Positions 1-8,146 of a stretch of DNA of 64,000 bases are shown here, in pieces; the first letter of the stretch is position 1; each line of letters starts with the position of its first letter. A model generated the notes under the pieces. It saw only the letters and a list, made by a program, of their open reading frames with translations, ran no database searches and was not told where the DNA came from. The position numbers and the translations under genes are program-made. Source of the DNA: CAZRKC01 sp964600665 (lineage in GTDB: Bacteria; Bacillota; SLNR01); NCBI GenBank assembly GCA_964600665.1, contig CAZRKC010000002.1:96670-160669 (forward strand), given 5' to 3'.

Positions 1-597
1 TACAGTGTCGGTCCTCGGGTGATCGAGATGATTCGGGGAGAAGGGTGCAAAGTTTTTCTGGACCTTAAATTACATGATATCCCCAATACGGTCGCCCAAG
101 CTGCAAAAGCACTGGCCAAAACCGGGGTGGACATGATGAATGTGCATGTCAGCGGGGGCCGGGAGATGATGAAAAAAACAGTGGAAGCAGTTAGGTCACA
201 AACTGATGCACCCCAACCGCTGTTGATTGGCGTAACCATCCTTACGAGTTTGGATCAGCAGGCGGTTACCGATGAGTTGGGTATGTCACGGTCGGTGGGA
301 GAACAGGTGAAACACTGGGCGCTGATGGCAAAAGAGTGTGGATTGGATGGAGTGGTGGCCTCACCACAGGAGTTGGGCTTGATCCGGAGCGCGTGTGGCC
401 CTGATTTTGTGACTGTTATCCCTGGTGTGCGCCCGGCCTGGTCTGAGAAGAATGATCAAAAACGAATCATGACACCCGCTGAAGCCATCAAAGCTGGGGC
501 GACATACTTGGTGATCGGCAGGCCGATTACAAAAGCGGATGATCCGAAGTATGCAGCGCTCAAAATCATAAACGAAATCGAGGAGGCGTTAAGATGA
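1..597 (+). CDS. pyrF: Orotidine 5'-phosphate decarboxylase, 5'-truncated by window edge
   Basis: Decarboxylates OMP to UMP, the last step of de novo pyrimidine synthesis, in the cytosol. The reading frame is open from base 1, so the N-terminus lies outside the window. The family signature DLKLHDIPNT (Asp-x-Lys-x-x-Asp catalytic array) begins about 20 residues in, and a C-terminal phosphate-binding stretch reads YLVIGRPITKADDP. About 198 residues are visible of a protein usually near 235-310, so only a modest piece is missing. The stop overlaps the pyrE start by four bases (ATGA), which indicates translational coupling as the last two genes of a pyr operon. Identification is secure. Confidence 0.95.
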   Translation, partial: YSVGPRVIEMIRGEGCKVFLDLKLHDIPNTVAQAAKALAKTGVDMMNVHVSGGREMMKKTVEAVRSQTDAPQPLLIGVTILTSLDQQAVTDELGMSRSVGEQVKHWALMAKECGLDGVVASPQELGLIRSACGPDFVTVIPGVRPAWSEKNDQKRIMTPAEAIKAGATYLVIGRPITKADDPKYAALKIINEIEEALR

Positions 598-1169
598 CAC
601 AGACTGAGATCATGGATATTCTTAAAAAGACGGGGGTTCTTATGGAAGGGCATTTTCGTTTGACCTCCGGTCGGCACAGTGGGCGGTACTTGCAATGCGC
701 ACAGGTGCTCCAGTATCCCAAGTACTCTGAGATTATTGGCAAAGAGATTGCATCACGATTCAAAGATGCCGATATTGATACCGTCATCGGCCCGGCTTTA
801 GGCGGGGTTATCATCGCGTATGAGGTCGCCCGCGCTCTTGGCGTCAAATCTCTTTTTACAGAACGTGAAGATGGCAAGATGAAGATGCGCCGTGGTTTTT
901 GCATCAACGAAGGAGAAAAAGTTCTCGTGGTGGAAGATGTCATTACAACAGGCGGATCGGTCAACGAAGTGATGGAGATATTGGTGCAAGAAGGGGCACA
1001 AGTGGTCGGTGTGGGCGTGATCGTCGATCGAAGTGCTGGCAAAGTCAATTTTGGGGTGCCGACAGAGTCTTTGGTGTCATTGGATATTGAATCCTATTCA
1101 CCTGCGGAATGTCCGTTGTGTCAGCAGGGCTTGCCGTTGGTTAAACCTGGAAGTCGAAAAACAGAGTAG
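594..1169 (+). CDS. pyrE: Orotate phosphoribosyltransferase
   Basis: Transfers phosphoribose from PRPP to orotate, giving OMP, the substrate of the pyrF product encoded immediately upstream. The 191-residue length is normal. The PRPP-binding loop VLVVEDVITTGGS lies at residues 110-122, and the conserved TSGRHSGRY stretch is near residues 24-32. The ATG lies inside the pyrF stop region (four-base overlap). A strong inverted repeat ends the operon just downstream, so pyrE is the last gene. Confidence 0.96.
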   Translation: MTQTEIMDILKKTGVLMEGHFRLTSGRHSGRYLQCAQVLQYPKYSEIIGKEIASRFKDADIDTVIGPALGGVIIAYEVARALGVKSLFTEREDGKMKMRRGFCINEGEKVLVVEDVITTGGSVNEVMEILVQEGAQVVGVGVIVDRSAGKVNFGVPTESLVSLDIESYSPAECPLCQQGLPLVKPGSRKTE

Positions 1170-1179
1170 TCAAATCGTG

Positions 1180-1238
1180 AAAACCGGCGGTTGATATATT
1201 TCCCCGTGATACGAAGGGAATTTATCGCCGCCGGTTTT
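1180..1238. terminator. Bidirectional terminator between convergent pyrE and rqcH
   Basis: AAAACCGGCGG (1180-1190) is the exact reverse complement of CCGCCGGTTTT (1228-1238). A second inverted repeat (ttccc / gggaa) lies inside the loop. A-rich and T-rich flanks on both sides suit termination in both directions, as expected between two converging genes. Confidence 0.8.
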
Positions 1239-1243
1239 GTGTT

Positions 1244-3025
1244 TTATCGGGTTCCTTCTTTTGCATCCATTGCAGGATCACAGGGTGTCACGATCAGCGT
1301 CTTTTGGTGGTCATAAATGACCATTCCTAATCGTGCGCCGACGGGTTTACGAACATATCGACGCTTTGTGTAATCCACCGGAACTTTGCTGGCCAGTTTG
1401 GCTTGGCTATGGAAGGCGGCATAGGAGGCGGCGAGTTCCATGAGCGCGGAGGGAATTTCACCCTGTTGTCGGTGAGTGAGAATGACATGGGCACCGGGAA
1501 TATCTTTTGCATGAAACCAGAGGTCGTCGGGACGGGCTAACTTCATGGTCAAGAGGTCATTTTGCCGGTTATTTCGACCAATCAGGATACGCGCATCTGA
1601 TCCGACTGATATTTCGATGGGTTTGGATAGGGCACTGGATGCTTTTTTCTTCCGGGTGCGATTCTTGACTTCTTTTACATATCCGGCCTCTGTCAGTTCA
1701 TCGCGAATTTCTTGAAGGATTGCTGTTGTTGTGGCTTCCCGAATTGACAGTTCAATGGATTCAAGATACGCCAGTTCCTTTTTTGCACTGCTTTTCTGTT
1801 CTTCAAGATGGTGAACGCTATTTTTTGTCTTGGTATATCGTTTAAAATATGCTTGTGCATTTTCTTGCGGAGTCATCTGGGGATCCAGTATGACGGTGAT
1901 CGGTTGGTCCGGATTGGTTCGGTAGTCGTAACCCGTTACCGCTGGATCTCCTTTTTGGATATGATGCATATTCGCCAGAATGATCTCGCCATAAGCTCTC
2001 AGTGTGTCGGCTTTCTCACTGTCCAGTAAAGACTCCTCTGCAATGCTGATTCGGTTAATGCACCGTTCCATGGCGTTTTGCGTGATTCGAAGCAGTTGAT
2101 TGCGGAATTCCTCCTGACGGTCCGTCTGAGACCAATGAATAAAGTAATGATCTAAAAGGGCATTCATCGTCGGAAACGATGTCTGCCAGTCTAAAGGATA
2201 TTGAACCATGGGATAGGGGGCATACGCCAACACTTTGTGCTGATTGACTTCAACGGCTAAGTGGGGCTGATATAGATGCTGGTCCATATCCGCAAAAAAA
2301 CTGGTGAAAGCCTGCCATAATCTGGATTTATCGGGCAAGGTGGTGACTGCGGATCTGGATTCTGAATCCAAACCGCTGCGAGCGACAATTTCTCTTGCGG
2401 ATAAAGGGCCGATCCCTTCAAACGCACCCACGAGACTTTTGTCTAATCGTTCTGTCGATGGTCGTTGGTCGAGTTGATTCAAAAAAGAATCTTCAGTGCA
2501 GTTTAACGGATCTATCCGGTTCTGGGGAGGGGGCCATTGATATTGGGTTCCTGGCAATACCTCCCGAAGGCGACTGATACGATGGTTAATCCGGCGAATG
2601 CTGTCAATGATCAAACCGGTCTGCTGGTTGATCAAGATGATGTTGCTGTGTTTGCCCATGACCTCCACGATTAAACTGAGGCGGACGGGGTGACCGGTTT
2701 CATCTTCTGCAGCAATATCCAATACTGCGACCCGCTCCAGCTCATATTGGCGGATATCCAGTATACGCCCACCTTCCAGATGTTTACGCAAAAGCATGCA
2801 GAACATCGGGGGTGTCGTCGGGTTCTCAGGATTTTCACTTGTAATATAAAGACTGCCGTGTTGTGGGTGAGCAGAGGCCAAAAGGCGGCGATTCTTACCG
2901 GCGGCATGAATCAGCAAACTGATTTCAAAACGGGTGGGCTGGAAAATCTTCATCACCCGTCCGCCAGTCAGTTCACTTTTCAGTTCGTGGATAATTGCGC
3001 GTAGGGTCAGTGCATCGTATGCCAT
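1244..3025 (-). CDS. rqcH: NFACT-family ribosome quality control protein RqcH (Rqc2/FbpA-like)
   Basis: Family role: binds obstructed 50S subunits carrying peptidyl-tRNA and directs C-terminal alanine tailing; older annotations call it fibronectin-binding protein. The frame is open from 3061, but ATG 3025 is chosen because it follows AAAGGAGG at about 8 bases and starts the typical MAYDALTLRAI; the upstream promoter also overlaps the longer reading. This gives 593 residues, normal for the family. The NFACT-R domain appears near the C-terminus with DLWFHAKDIPGAH. At residues 97-98, where Bacillus RqcH has the functionally important Asp-Arg pair, this protein reads Glu-Arg. Monocistronic on the minus strand, converging on pyrE. 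Confidence 0.92.
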   Translation of the reverse strand: MAYDALTLRAIIHELKSELTGGRVMKIFQPTRFEISLLIHAAGKNRRLLASAHPQHGSLYITSENPENPTTPPMFCMLLRKHLEGGRILDIRQYELERVAVLDIAAEDETGHPVRLSLIVEVMGKHSNIILINQQTGLIIDSIRRINHRISRLREVLPGTQYQWPPPQNRIDPLNCTEDSFLNQLDQRPSTERLDKSLVGAFEGIGPLSAREIVARSGLDSESRSAVTTLPDKSRLWQAFTSFFADMDQHLYQPHLAVEVNQHKVLAYAPYPMVQYPLDWQTSFPTMNALLDHYFIHWSQTDRQEEFRNQLLRITQNAMERCINRISIAEESLLDSEKADTLRAYGEIILANMHHIQKGDPAVTGYDYRTNPDQPITVILDPQMTPQENAQAYFKRYTKTKNSVHHLEEQKSSAKKELAYLESIELSIREATTTAILQEIRDELTEAGYVKEVKNRTRKKKASSALSKPIEISVGSDARILIGRNNRQNDLLTMKLARPDDLWFHAKDIPGAHVILTHRQQGEIPSALMELAASYAAFHSQAKLASKVPVDYTKRRYVRKPVGARLGMVIYDHQKTLIVTPCDPAMDAKEGTR

Positions 3026-3051
3026 CGGTATTCCTCCTTTATGACACACCA

Positions 3052-3081
3052 AGTATACCATCTAAGTGATTTTCCAGTCAA
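3052..3081 (-). promoter_or_regulatory. Sigma-A promoter for rqcH
   Basis: On the minus strand: TTGACT (3081-3076), an 18-base spacer, TATACT (3057-3052). The predicted transcript start, near 3045, lies just upstream of the SD at about 3033-3040. The minus-strand start at ATG 3025 is therefore favoured over longer readings. Confidence 0.75.
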
Positions 3082-3227
3082 TTAGGGTGAAAATATCCGA
3101 AAATCGGAGAAAACGGGCAGGAAAAGGAGCATAGTATCGCTAATATTACCAGAAAATAATCAATGGCCTGGAGAAGACACGAGATTCCCACATCATCGCA
3201 TAAAAATGACGAGGGGGCGCAAAGGTT

Positions 3228-4385
3228 TTGAAACGAGCAGAACGTATCGAAAAGCTTCCACCATATCTGTTTGCTGAAATCGATCGAAAGAAGGCTGAAG
3301 CTAAAGCCAAAGGGGTGGATTTAATCCATATCGGGGTCGGTGACCCGGACCAACCGACACCCGAATCTGTGGTCGCAGAACTGCTTCGAGCAGGGGCTGA
3401 TCCAGCTCTGCGGCATTATCCCGAATCCGTTGGACTGGGTGAATTCCGGCAAGCAGCGGCTGCGTGGTATGAAAAGACATTCCATGTAACAGTGGATCCG
3501 AAAACAGAAGTGACGGCATTGATCGGTTCTAAAGAAGGGCTGTCGCAGGTTTGCTTGGCCTTCTTGAATCCGGGGGATTATGCACTGGTACCAGACCCGG
3601 CGTATCCAGCATATCAAAGTGGTGTGATCCTCTCTGGAGGGATCCCGTTTCCGATGCCCTTGCTGGAGGCAAATGGATTTTTACCGGTACTGGACGATAT
3701 ACCGGTTGAAATTGCGGATAAAGCAAAATTGATGTTCCTCAACTATCCCAATAATCCCACAGCCGGTGTTGCAAATCGCGCGTTCTTTGAAAAAGTTGTT
3801 CAATTCGCAAAAAAACATGACATTATTGTTTGTCACGATTTTGCCTATGGAACGATGACTTTTGATGGCTATCAAGCACCGAGTTTTCTGTCTGTTGAGG
3901 GTGCGAAAGATGTTGGGATCGAATTTAATTCAATGTCGAAACCATTTAATATGACAGGATGGCGGATTGGTTTTGCAATGGGGAATTCCGACGTGATCAA
4001 AGGCATCGCTGCTGTTAAATCCAATGTGGATTCCGGACAGTTTAACCCCATCCAGAAAGCAGCCATCGCCGCATTTGCGCTACCGGAAAGCCATTATGCC
4101 CAAATGAATGCGCTCTATGTGAGGCGGCGAGACTTTCTCGTGGATGGTCTAAATGAGTTAGGGTGGAAGATCAAAAAACCGCAAGCCACCTTCTACCTTT
4201 GGGTACCGGTACCGGAAGGATATACATCATCAAGTTTTGCTGCAAAACTACTGGATGATGCTGGGATTATCGTCGGTCCTGGCAATGGGTATGGTGAATA
4301 TGGGGAAGGATATTTCCGGGTTGCCTTGACTATCGACGAGGCCCGGATGAAGGAAGCACTTGAGCGGATCAAGCAGGTAATGTAG
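3228..4385 (+). CDS. dapL: LL-diaminopimelate aminotransferase (PLP, fold type I)
   Basis: Family role: converts tetrahydrodipicolinate plus glutamate directly to LL-diaminopimelate in the lysine and peptidoglycan pathway, bypassing the succinylase and acetylase routes. The 385-residue protein opens with RIEKLPPYLFAEIDRKKAEA, the hallmark of this subfamily. It has the substrate loop PDPAYPAY near residue 125, FLNYPNNPT near 170, and the PLP lysine in SMSKPFNMTGWR near 238. The start is TTG, with GAGGGGG about 10 bases upstream; no better start is visible. It is followed by yicC after 41 bases. A related alanine or aspartate aminotransferase is possible but less likely, given the N-terminal signature. 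Confidence 0.85.
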   Translation: MKRAERIEKLPPYLFAEIDRKKAEAKAKGVDLIHIGVGDPDQPTPESVVAELLRAGADPALRHYPESVGLGEFRQAAAAWYEKTFHVTVDPKTEVTALIGSKEGLSQVCLAFLNPGDYALVPDPAYPAYQSGVILSGGIPFPMPLLEANGFLPVLDDIPVEIADKAKLMFLNYPNNPTAGVANRAFFEKVVQFAKKHDIIVCHDFAYGTMTFDGYQAPSFLSVEGAKDVGIEFNSMSKPFNMTGWRIGFAMGNSDVIKGIAAVKSNVDSGQFNPIQKAAIAAFALPESHYAQMNALYVRRRDFLVDGLNELGWKIKKPQATFYLWVPVPEGYTSSSFAAKLLDDAGIIVGPGNGYGEYGEGYFRVALTIDEARMKEALERIKQVM

Positions 4386-4426
4386 GCAGTTCATTTCGTA
4401 ACCTGTAATGAATTGAGGGTGATTCA

Positions 4427-5305
4427 ATGGCGATCAGCATGACTGGATTCGGACAGGCCAGTTCTCAGAGTGATTTATGGTTAGTATCGGTTCAGATAAA
4501 ATCCGTCAACCATCGTTACTGTGAAGTCTTGACACGGATGCCCCGCCAGTATATGATTCTGGAAGACCGGATCCGTAAGATTATTACCGAGACCGCAATC
4601 CGGGGGCGTTTTGAAGTTGGCATCAATATTGAACCCGGTGTCAAGCGCAGCAAACAGTTGAAATTAGACAAGGCACTAGCCCGGGGCTATCTGGATGCAT
4701 TAGCTGCCCTGGCGGACTCGCTGGATATTCCGAACCAGGTCAATGCCGTGGTGCTGGCTGGTTTTCCGGATGTACTCAATGCAGAAGATCCTGATGAAGA
4801 CTGGGAGCAACTATGGGCTGAACTGGAACCAGTCATCCATCAAGCATTGGCCGCTTTGCATCAGATGCGTGAGACTGAAGGCAATGCTTTAGCGATAGAT
4901 ATTCGGACCCGGGCAGCCGAAATCACCCTGGTATCGGAAACCGTGGCGGAACGGAGTCCCATGGTGGCCGCGGAATATCGGGATCGTCTTCAGATAAGAC
5001 TTGCGGCGATGCTGGCCAATGTGCCGGTGGATGAAAACCGGATCATCATGGAAGCGGCACTTTTTGCAGATAAAAGCAACATCACTGAAGAGGTGGTGCG
5101 TTTGAAGAGTCATATCAAGCAGTTAGAGATCATTCTTACGAAGGAAAAAGAAGTGGGTAAAAAGTTGGATTTTCTGGTACAGGAAATGAACCGAGAAATC
5201 AACACCATGGGTTCCAAATCTGCTGACACCCTGATTGCCCAGCAAATCGTCGTCATGAAAGCCGAGCTGGAGAAAATCCGGGAGCAGGTACAAAACCTGG
5301 TATAA
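4427..5305 (+). CDS. yicC: YicC/YloC-family endoribonuclease
   Basis: Member of the YicC-like family (YloC in Bacillus), reported to be a hexameric endoribonuclease that promotes RNA decay. The 292-residue length is normal. The N-terminus MAISMTGFGQA and the motif VKSVNHRY-type (here IKSVNHRYCE) are diagnostic. The C-terminal DUF1732 part carries HIKQLEIILTKEKEVGKKLD and FLVQEMNREINTMGSK. SD GAGGGTG precedes the ATG. First gene of the conserved yicC-remA-gmk-rpoZ-coaBC run. Confidence 0.92.
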   Translation: MAISMTGFGQASSQSDLWLVSVQIKSVNHRYCEVLTRMPRQYMILEDRIRKIITETAIRGRFEVGINIEPGVKRSKQLKLDKALARGYLDALAALADSLDIPNQVNAVVLAGFPDVLNAEDPDEDWEQLWAELEPVIHQALAALHQMRETEGNALAIDIRTRAAEITLVSETVAERSPMVAAEYRDRLQIRLAAMLANVPVDENRIIMEAALFADKSNITEEVVRLKSHIKQLEIILTKEKEVGKKLDFLVQEMNREINTMGSKSADTLIAQQIVVMKAELEKIREQVQNLV

Positions 5306-5333
5306 ATCAATGCAAATCAGAGGAGGAGAAATG

Positions 5334-5603
5334 ATGGACATTAAATTGATCAATATTGGTTTTGGAAACATTGTGTCTGCCAACCGGATCATTGCAATCG
5401 TTAGCCCGGAATCGGCCCCGATCAAACGAATCATCCAGGAAGCCAGAGATCATGGCCGCCTGATCGATGCAACCTACGGTCGACGGACTCGTGCAGTTGT
5501 GATCACAGACAGCGATCATGTGGTGCTGTCCGCAGTTCAACCGGAAACGGTCGCCCACCGTCTGGCTACAAAAGATGCCCATGAACCAGACCCGAGTAAC
5601 TGA
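5334..5603 (+). CDS. remA: RemA/DUF370-family DNA-binding regulator
   Basis: Small DNA-binding protein of the RemA family; in Bacillus subtilis it activates biofilm matrix and osmoprotection genes and forms oligomeric rings. Starting at ATG 5334, seven bases after AGGAGG, gives 89 residues beginning MDIKLINIGFGNIVSANR, which matches the family length. Two in-frame ATGs (5310, 5331) lie upstream, but 5310 precedes the SD and 5331 is only four bases from it. The core includes SPESAPIKR and DATYGRRTRAVV. It is located between yicC and gmk, as in many Bacillota. The target genes are not visible here. Confidence 0.9.
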   Translation: MDIKLINIGFGNIVSANRIIAIVSPESAPIKRIIQEARDHGRLIDATYGRRTRAVVITDSDHVVLSAVQPETVAHRLATKDAHEPDPSN

Positions 5604-5611
5604 GATAATTC

Positions 5612-6217
5612 ATGAATAATGGTTTGATGCTGATTGTATCCGGTCCGTCGGGCTCAGGGAAGGATACGTTGATCAGCCATCTAATGAACGAGCTTGATCA
5701 TATTAAATATTCCATTTCGGCGACGACTCGAGCGCCGCGGGACAATGAGGTAGACGGTGTCAGTTATTTCTTTGTAGATAAAGCCGAATTCCAGGCTATG
5801 ATCGACCAAGGGGACCTATTGGAGTGGGCAAAAATCTATGATGACTACTACGGCACACCGCGTCGGTATGTTTCCGAAGCCATTGCACAAGGGTATGATG
5901 TGATTTTGAAAATTGATGTCCAGGGGGCTGGGAAGTTGCGAGCTACTGGCGAGGACGGTGTGTTCATTTTTATCGCACCGCCCAGCATGGAGGAGCTAAA
6001 AAGGCGAATCGTCGCCAGAGGGACGGAATCTCCCGCAGCGGTTGACAAACGGTTTCGTACTGCTGTTGGCGAGATCCAGGAAGGCCGCTCATATGACTAT
6101 ATCGTCATCAATGAAGAGATTCCCCATGCAGTGGAACAACTGAAAGCGATTATCTTGGCCGAGAAATGCCGGGTCAAGAACCAGCAGCATCTTTTTGATG
6201 TACTGATCGAAGATTGA
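5612..6217 (+). CDS. gmk: Guanylate kinase
   Basis: Phosphorylates GMP to GDP with ATP. The 201 residues are standard. The P-loop GPSGSGKDT is at residues 11-19 (Gmk commonly has GK-G-T or GK-S-S here). SATTRAPRDNEVDGVSYFFV is the GMP-binding region, near residues 37-56. The SD is weak and the gene starts eight bases after remA, so translation is probably coupled to it. rpoZ follows, as in Bacillus. Confidence 0.95.
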   Translation: MNNGLMLIVSGPSGSGKDTLISHLMNELDHIKYSISATTRAPRDNEVDGVSYFFVDKAEFQAMIDQGDLLEWAKIYDDYYGTPRRYVSEAIAQGYDVILKIDVQGAGKLRATGEDGVFIFIAPPSMEELKRRIVARGTESPAAVDKRFRTAVGEIQEGRSYDYIVINEEIPHAVEQLKAIILAEKCRVKNQQHLFDVLIED

Positions 6218-6245
6218 TCGATTAGAAATTCTGGAGGAATGACGG

Positions 6246-6452
6246 ATGATTAATCCCCCGTTGGATGAGCTATTAAAAAAAGTAGACAGCAAGTACACTT
6301 TGGTGGTAGTAGCAGCAAAACGAGCCCGGCAATTAATGCAGGGTGAAGAACCTAAAATTCATGTCAAAAGCGGGAAAATGGTTACGGTTGCCCTTCATGA
6401 GATTGATCAAGGGTTGGTTGAATTCGAAAGAACCAAAGTTGGGATCAAATAG
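6246..6452 (+). CDS. rpoZ: RNA polymerase omega subunit
   Basis: The 68-residue omega subunit stabilises the beta' subunit of RNA polymerase. The sequence shows the conserved PPLDELLKKVDSKYTLVVVA start and the AKRARQL motif. SD GGAGGAATGACGG precedes ATG 6246. The position between gmk and coaBC is the conserved one. Confidence 0.93.
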   Translation: MINPPLDELLKKVDSKYTLVVVAAKRARQLMQGEEPKIHVKSGKMVTVALHEIDQGLVEFERTKVGIK

Positions 6453-6473
6453 GCGCCTCTAGGAGTGATGGCA

Positions 6474-7688
6474 ATGAGCAATCGGGAGGTTTTCCGGGGG
6501 AAAACCATTGTTTTTGGTGTAACAGGGTGCATTGCGGCATATAAAGCCGCCGACATTGTGAGTCGACTGAAGAAGCTGGGACCGGATATTCACGTAATCA
6601 TGACGGAATCGGCCACGGAACTGGTCCAACCGATTACCTTCCAGACTTTATCTCAGAATCCAGTCCATACCCACATGTGGGAAGCCCCAAAGAAGTGGAA
6701 TGTCGAGCACATTGGTCTGGCAGATAGCGCAGACTTGTTCATGATCGTACCGGCAACTGCCAATATCATCGGGAAAATGGCTAATGGCATCGCCGACGAT
6801 ATGCTATCAACAACTGTATTGGCGGTCAAAGCGCCGGTGCTGATCGCACCGGCTATGAATGCAAAAATGTATGATAATTCCATTGTGCAGGAAAATTTGG
6901 AGAAACTTCGACGGCATGGTTATCATATCATCGAACCAGATACCGGCTATCTCGCCTGTGGATATGAAGGGAAGGGACGCCTGCCGGATGCGGATGCGAT
7001 TATCGATGCTGCTGCTGATTTACTGGCAATGAAACAGGATTTAAGTGGCTATAAAGTCCTTGTTACTGCCGGTCCGACTTGGGAACATCTTGATCCCGTC
7101 CGGCATTTGTCAAATCCCTCCACGGGTAAAATGGGCTATGCTGTGGCCGAAGAAGCGCGGGATCGCGGGGCTGAAGTGGTTTTGATCACCGGTCCTACCA
7201 TGCTCCCGGCACCAGCAGGGATGGAAGTGATTCGCATCGTAAGCGCCCTGGATATGTATGATGCGGTCATGACTTATTTTGATGCAGCAGATATTGTCAT
7301 CAAAAGTGCTGCAGTAGCAGATTATCGACCGGCGAAGGTGTCAGAGCAGAAAATCAAGAAACTGGATGATCAAATGGTGGTGGTCATGGAGCGTAATCCC
7401 GATATCCTCTTTGAGTTGGGACAGAAAAAGGGGGATAAGGTTTTAGTGGGATTTGCCGCTGAAACCAATGATTTGCTACAGAATGCGACGATCAAGATCA
7501 ACAAGAAGAATTTGGATTTTGTTATCGCCAATGATGTGACCCGTGAGGGAGCCGGCTTTGGTACAGATACCAATATTGTCAAGATCATCAATCGTGATGG
7601 TCGCATCGAAGAGATTCCGAAAATGTCAAAAAAGGATGTTGCAAAAATTGTGATCGATAAGATCATTCCATTGTTGAAGGGAAAATAA
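6474..7688 (+). CDS. coaBC: Bifunctional phosphopantothenoylcysteine decarboxylase / phosphopantothenate-cysteine ligase
   Basis: Catalyses two successive coenzyme A steps: ligation of cysteine to 4'-phosphopantothenate (CoaB), then FMN-dependent decarboxylation (CoaC). With ATG 6474 (eight bases after AGGAG) the product is 404 residues. The earlier GTG and ATG at 6465 and 6468 overlap or touch the SD. CoaC part: flavin site GVTGCIAAYK (15-24), active His near 79, PAMN (126-129), and the essential Cys162 in ACGYEGKGRL. CoaB part begins near residue 192, with AGPTWEHLDPVR and the STGKMGYA motif. Last gene of this run before a 458-base gap. Confidence 0.95.
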   Translation: MSNREVFRGKTIVFGVTGCIAAYKAADIVSRLKKLGPDIHVIMTESATELVQPITFQTLSQNPVHTHMWEAPKKWNVEHIGLADSADLFMIVPATANIIGKMANGIADDMLSTTVLAVKAPVLIAPAMNAKMYDNSIVQENLEKLRRHGYHIIEPDTGYLACGYEGKGRLPDADAIIDAAADLLAMKQDLSGYKVLVTAGPTWEHLDPVRHLSNPSTGKMGYAVAEEARDRGAEVVLITGPTMLPAPAGMEVIRIVSALDMYDAVMTYFDAADIVIKSAAVADYRPAKVSEQKIKKLDDQMVVVMERNPDILFELGQKKGDKVLVGFAAETNDLLQNATIKINKKNLDFVIANDVTREGAGFGTDTNIVKIINRDGRIEEIPKMSKKDVAKIVIDKIIPLLKGK

Positions 7689-7724
7689 TCCCGGTGACGA
7701 ACATCTTCCTGAATCTAAATTGAG

Positions 7725-7919
7725 TCACCAAAGGTAGACTCGACAATTCAATATATGGTACGGCTGGGGTGCTTGCCTCCGGTAATCTGCCGGGGATAAG
7801 CATCCCAATCCTTTGTGTAGCCGATTGTTATTGCAAAAATCAAAGTACGAATGAATATAGCCAATCAATTGATCCATACTGGCAAAGGTTTGACCGTAAA
7901 ACATTTCAGAGTTGAGAGT
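7725..7919 (-). pseudogene. Remnant of an IS3-type transposase (OrfB C-terminal end)
   Basis: Reading the minus strand from 7919 to the stop at 7725-7727 gives about 64 codons. These carry the phrases LNSEMFYGQTFASMDQL, then YIHSYFDFCNNNRLHKGLG, then CLSPADYRRQAPQPYH. This is the end of an IS3/IS150-group integrase-like transposase (E-x-F-x-T-L-x-S-E to the YN-x-x-R-x-H-x-x-L-x-x-x-SP-x-x-Y pattern). An in-frame TAG closes the frame upstream, and I found no DDE catalytic core beyond it. Only the tail survives, in the gap between coaBC and priA. Confidence 0.8.
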
Positions 7920-7927
7920 CTAAAAAT

Positions 7928-7956
7928 GTATACATCGGTCCATTGTTGATGTATAC
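7928..7956. repeat. 9-bp perfect inverted repeat next to the transposase remnant
   Basis: GTATACATC (7928-7936) and GATGTATAC (7948-7956) are exact reverse complements separated by 11 bases. No T-run follows. It may be an operator-like site or leftover insertion debris. The rest of the gap, 7957-8146, holds only the priA leader region; I see no clear promoter there. Confidence 0.5.
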
Positions 7957-8146
7957 GGATGATGTGTAAGCCACTTAACAGACGGTCGGAGTTGGCAAAC
8001 CGGTCGCGTTGGCAGTGGAAAAATCATCAAAACAGAGATGGTTTGAACGAAAATTATCAGGCCGGTTAAGGCCTGCAATCTTTTTGGCAGGGTTTTACTC
8101 ACTGAAGGAGAAATTTAATTGGATACGAAAGAAAGGATGGGGTGGA

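Noticed and set aside
7920..8102. 60-codon minus-strand ORF upstream of the transposase remnant, as an extension of the transposase
   Set aside because: Its translation does not match the DDE core and it is in a different frame; it may be chance or heavily decayed sequence.
8009..8146. N-terminal extension of priA by 46 codons
   Set aside because: No SD precedes the upstream start, the sequence is not PriA-like, and ATG 8147 has AAAGGA at nine bases.
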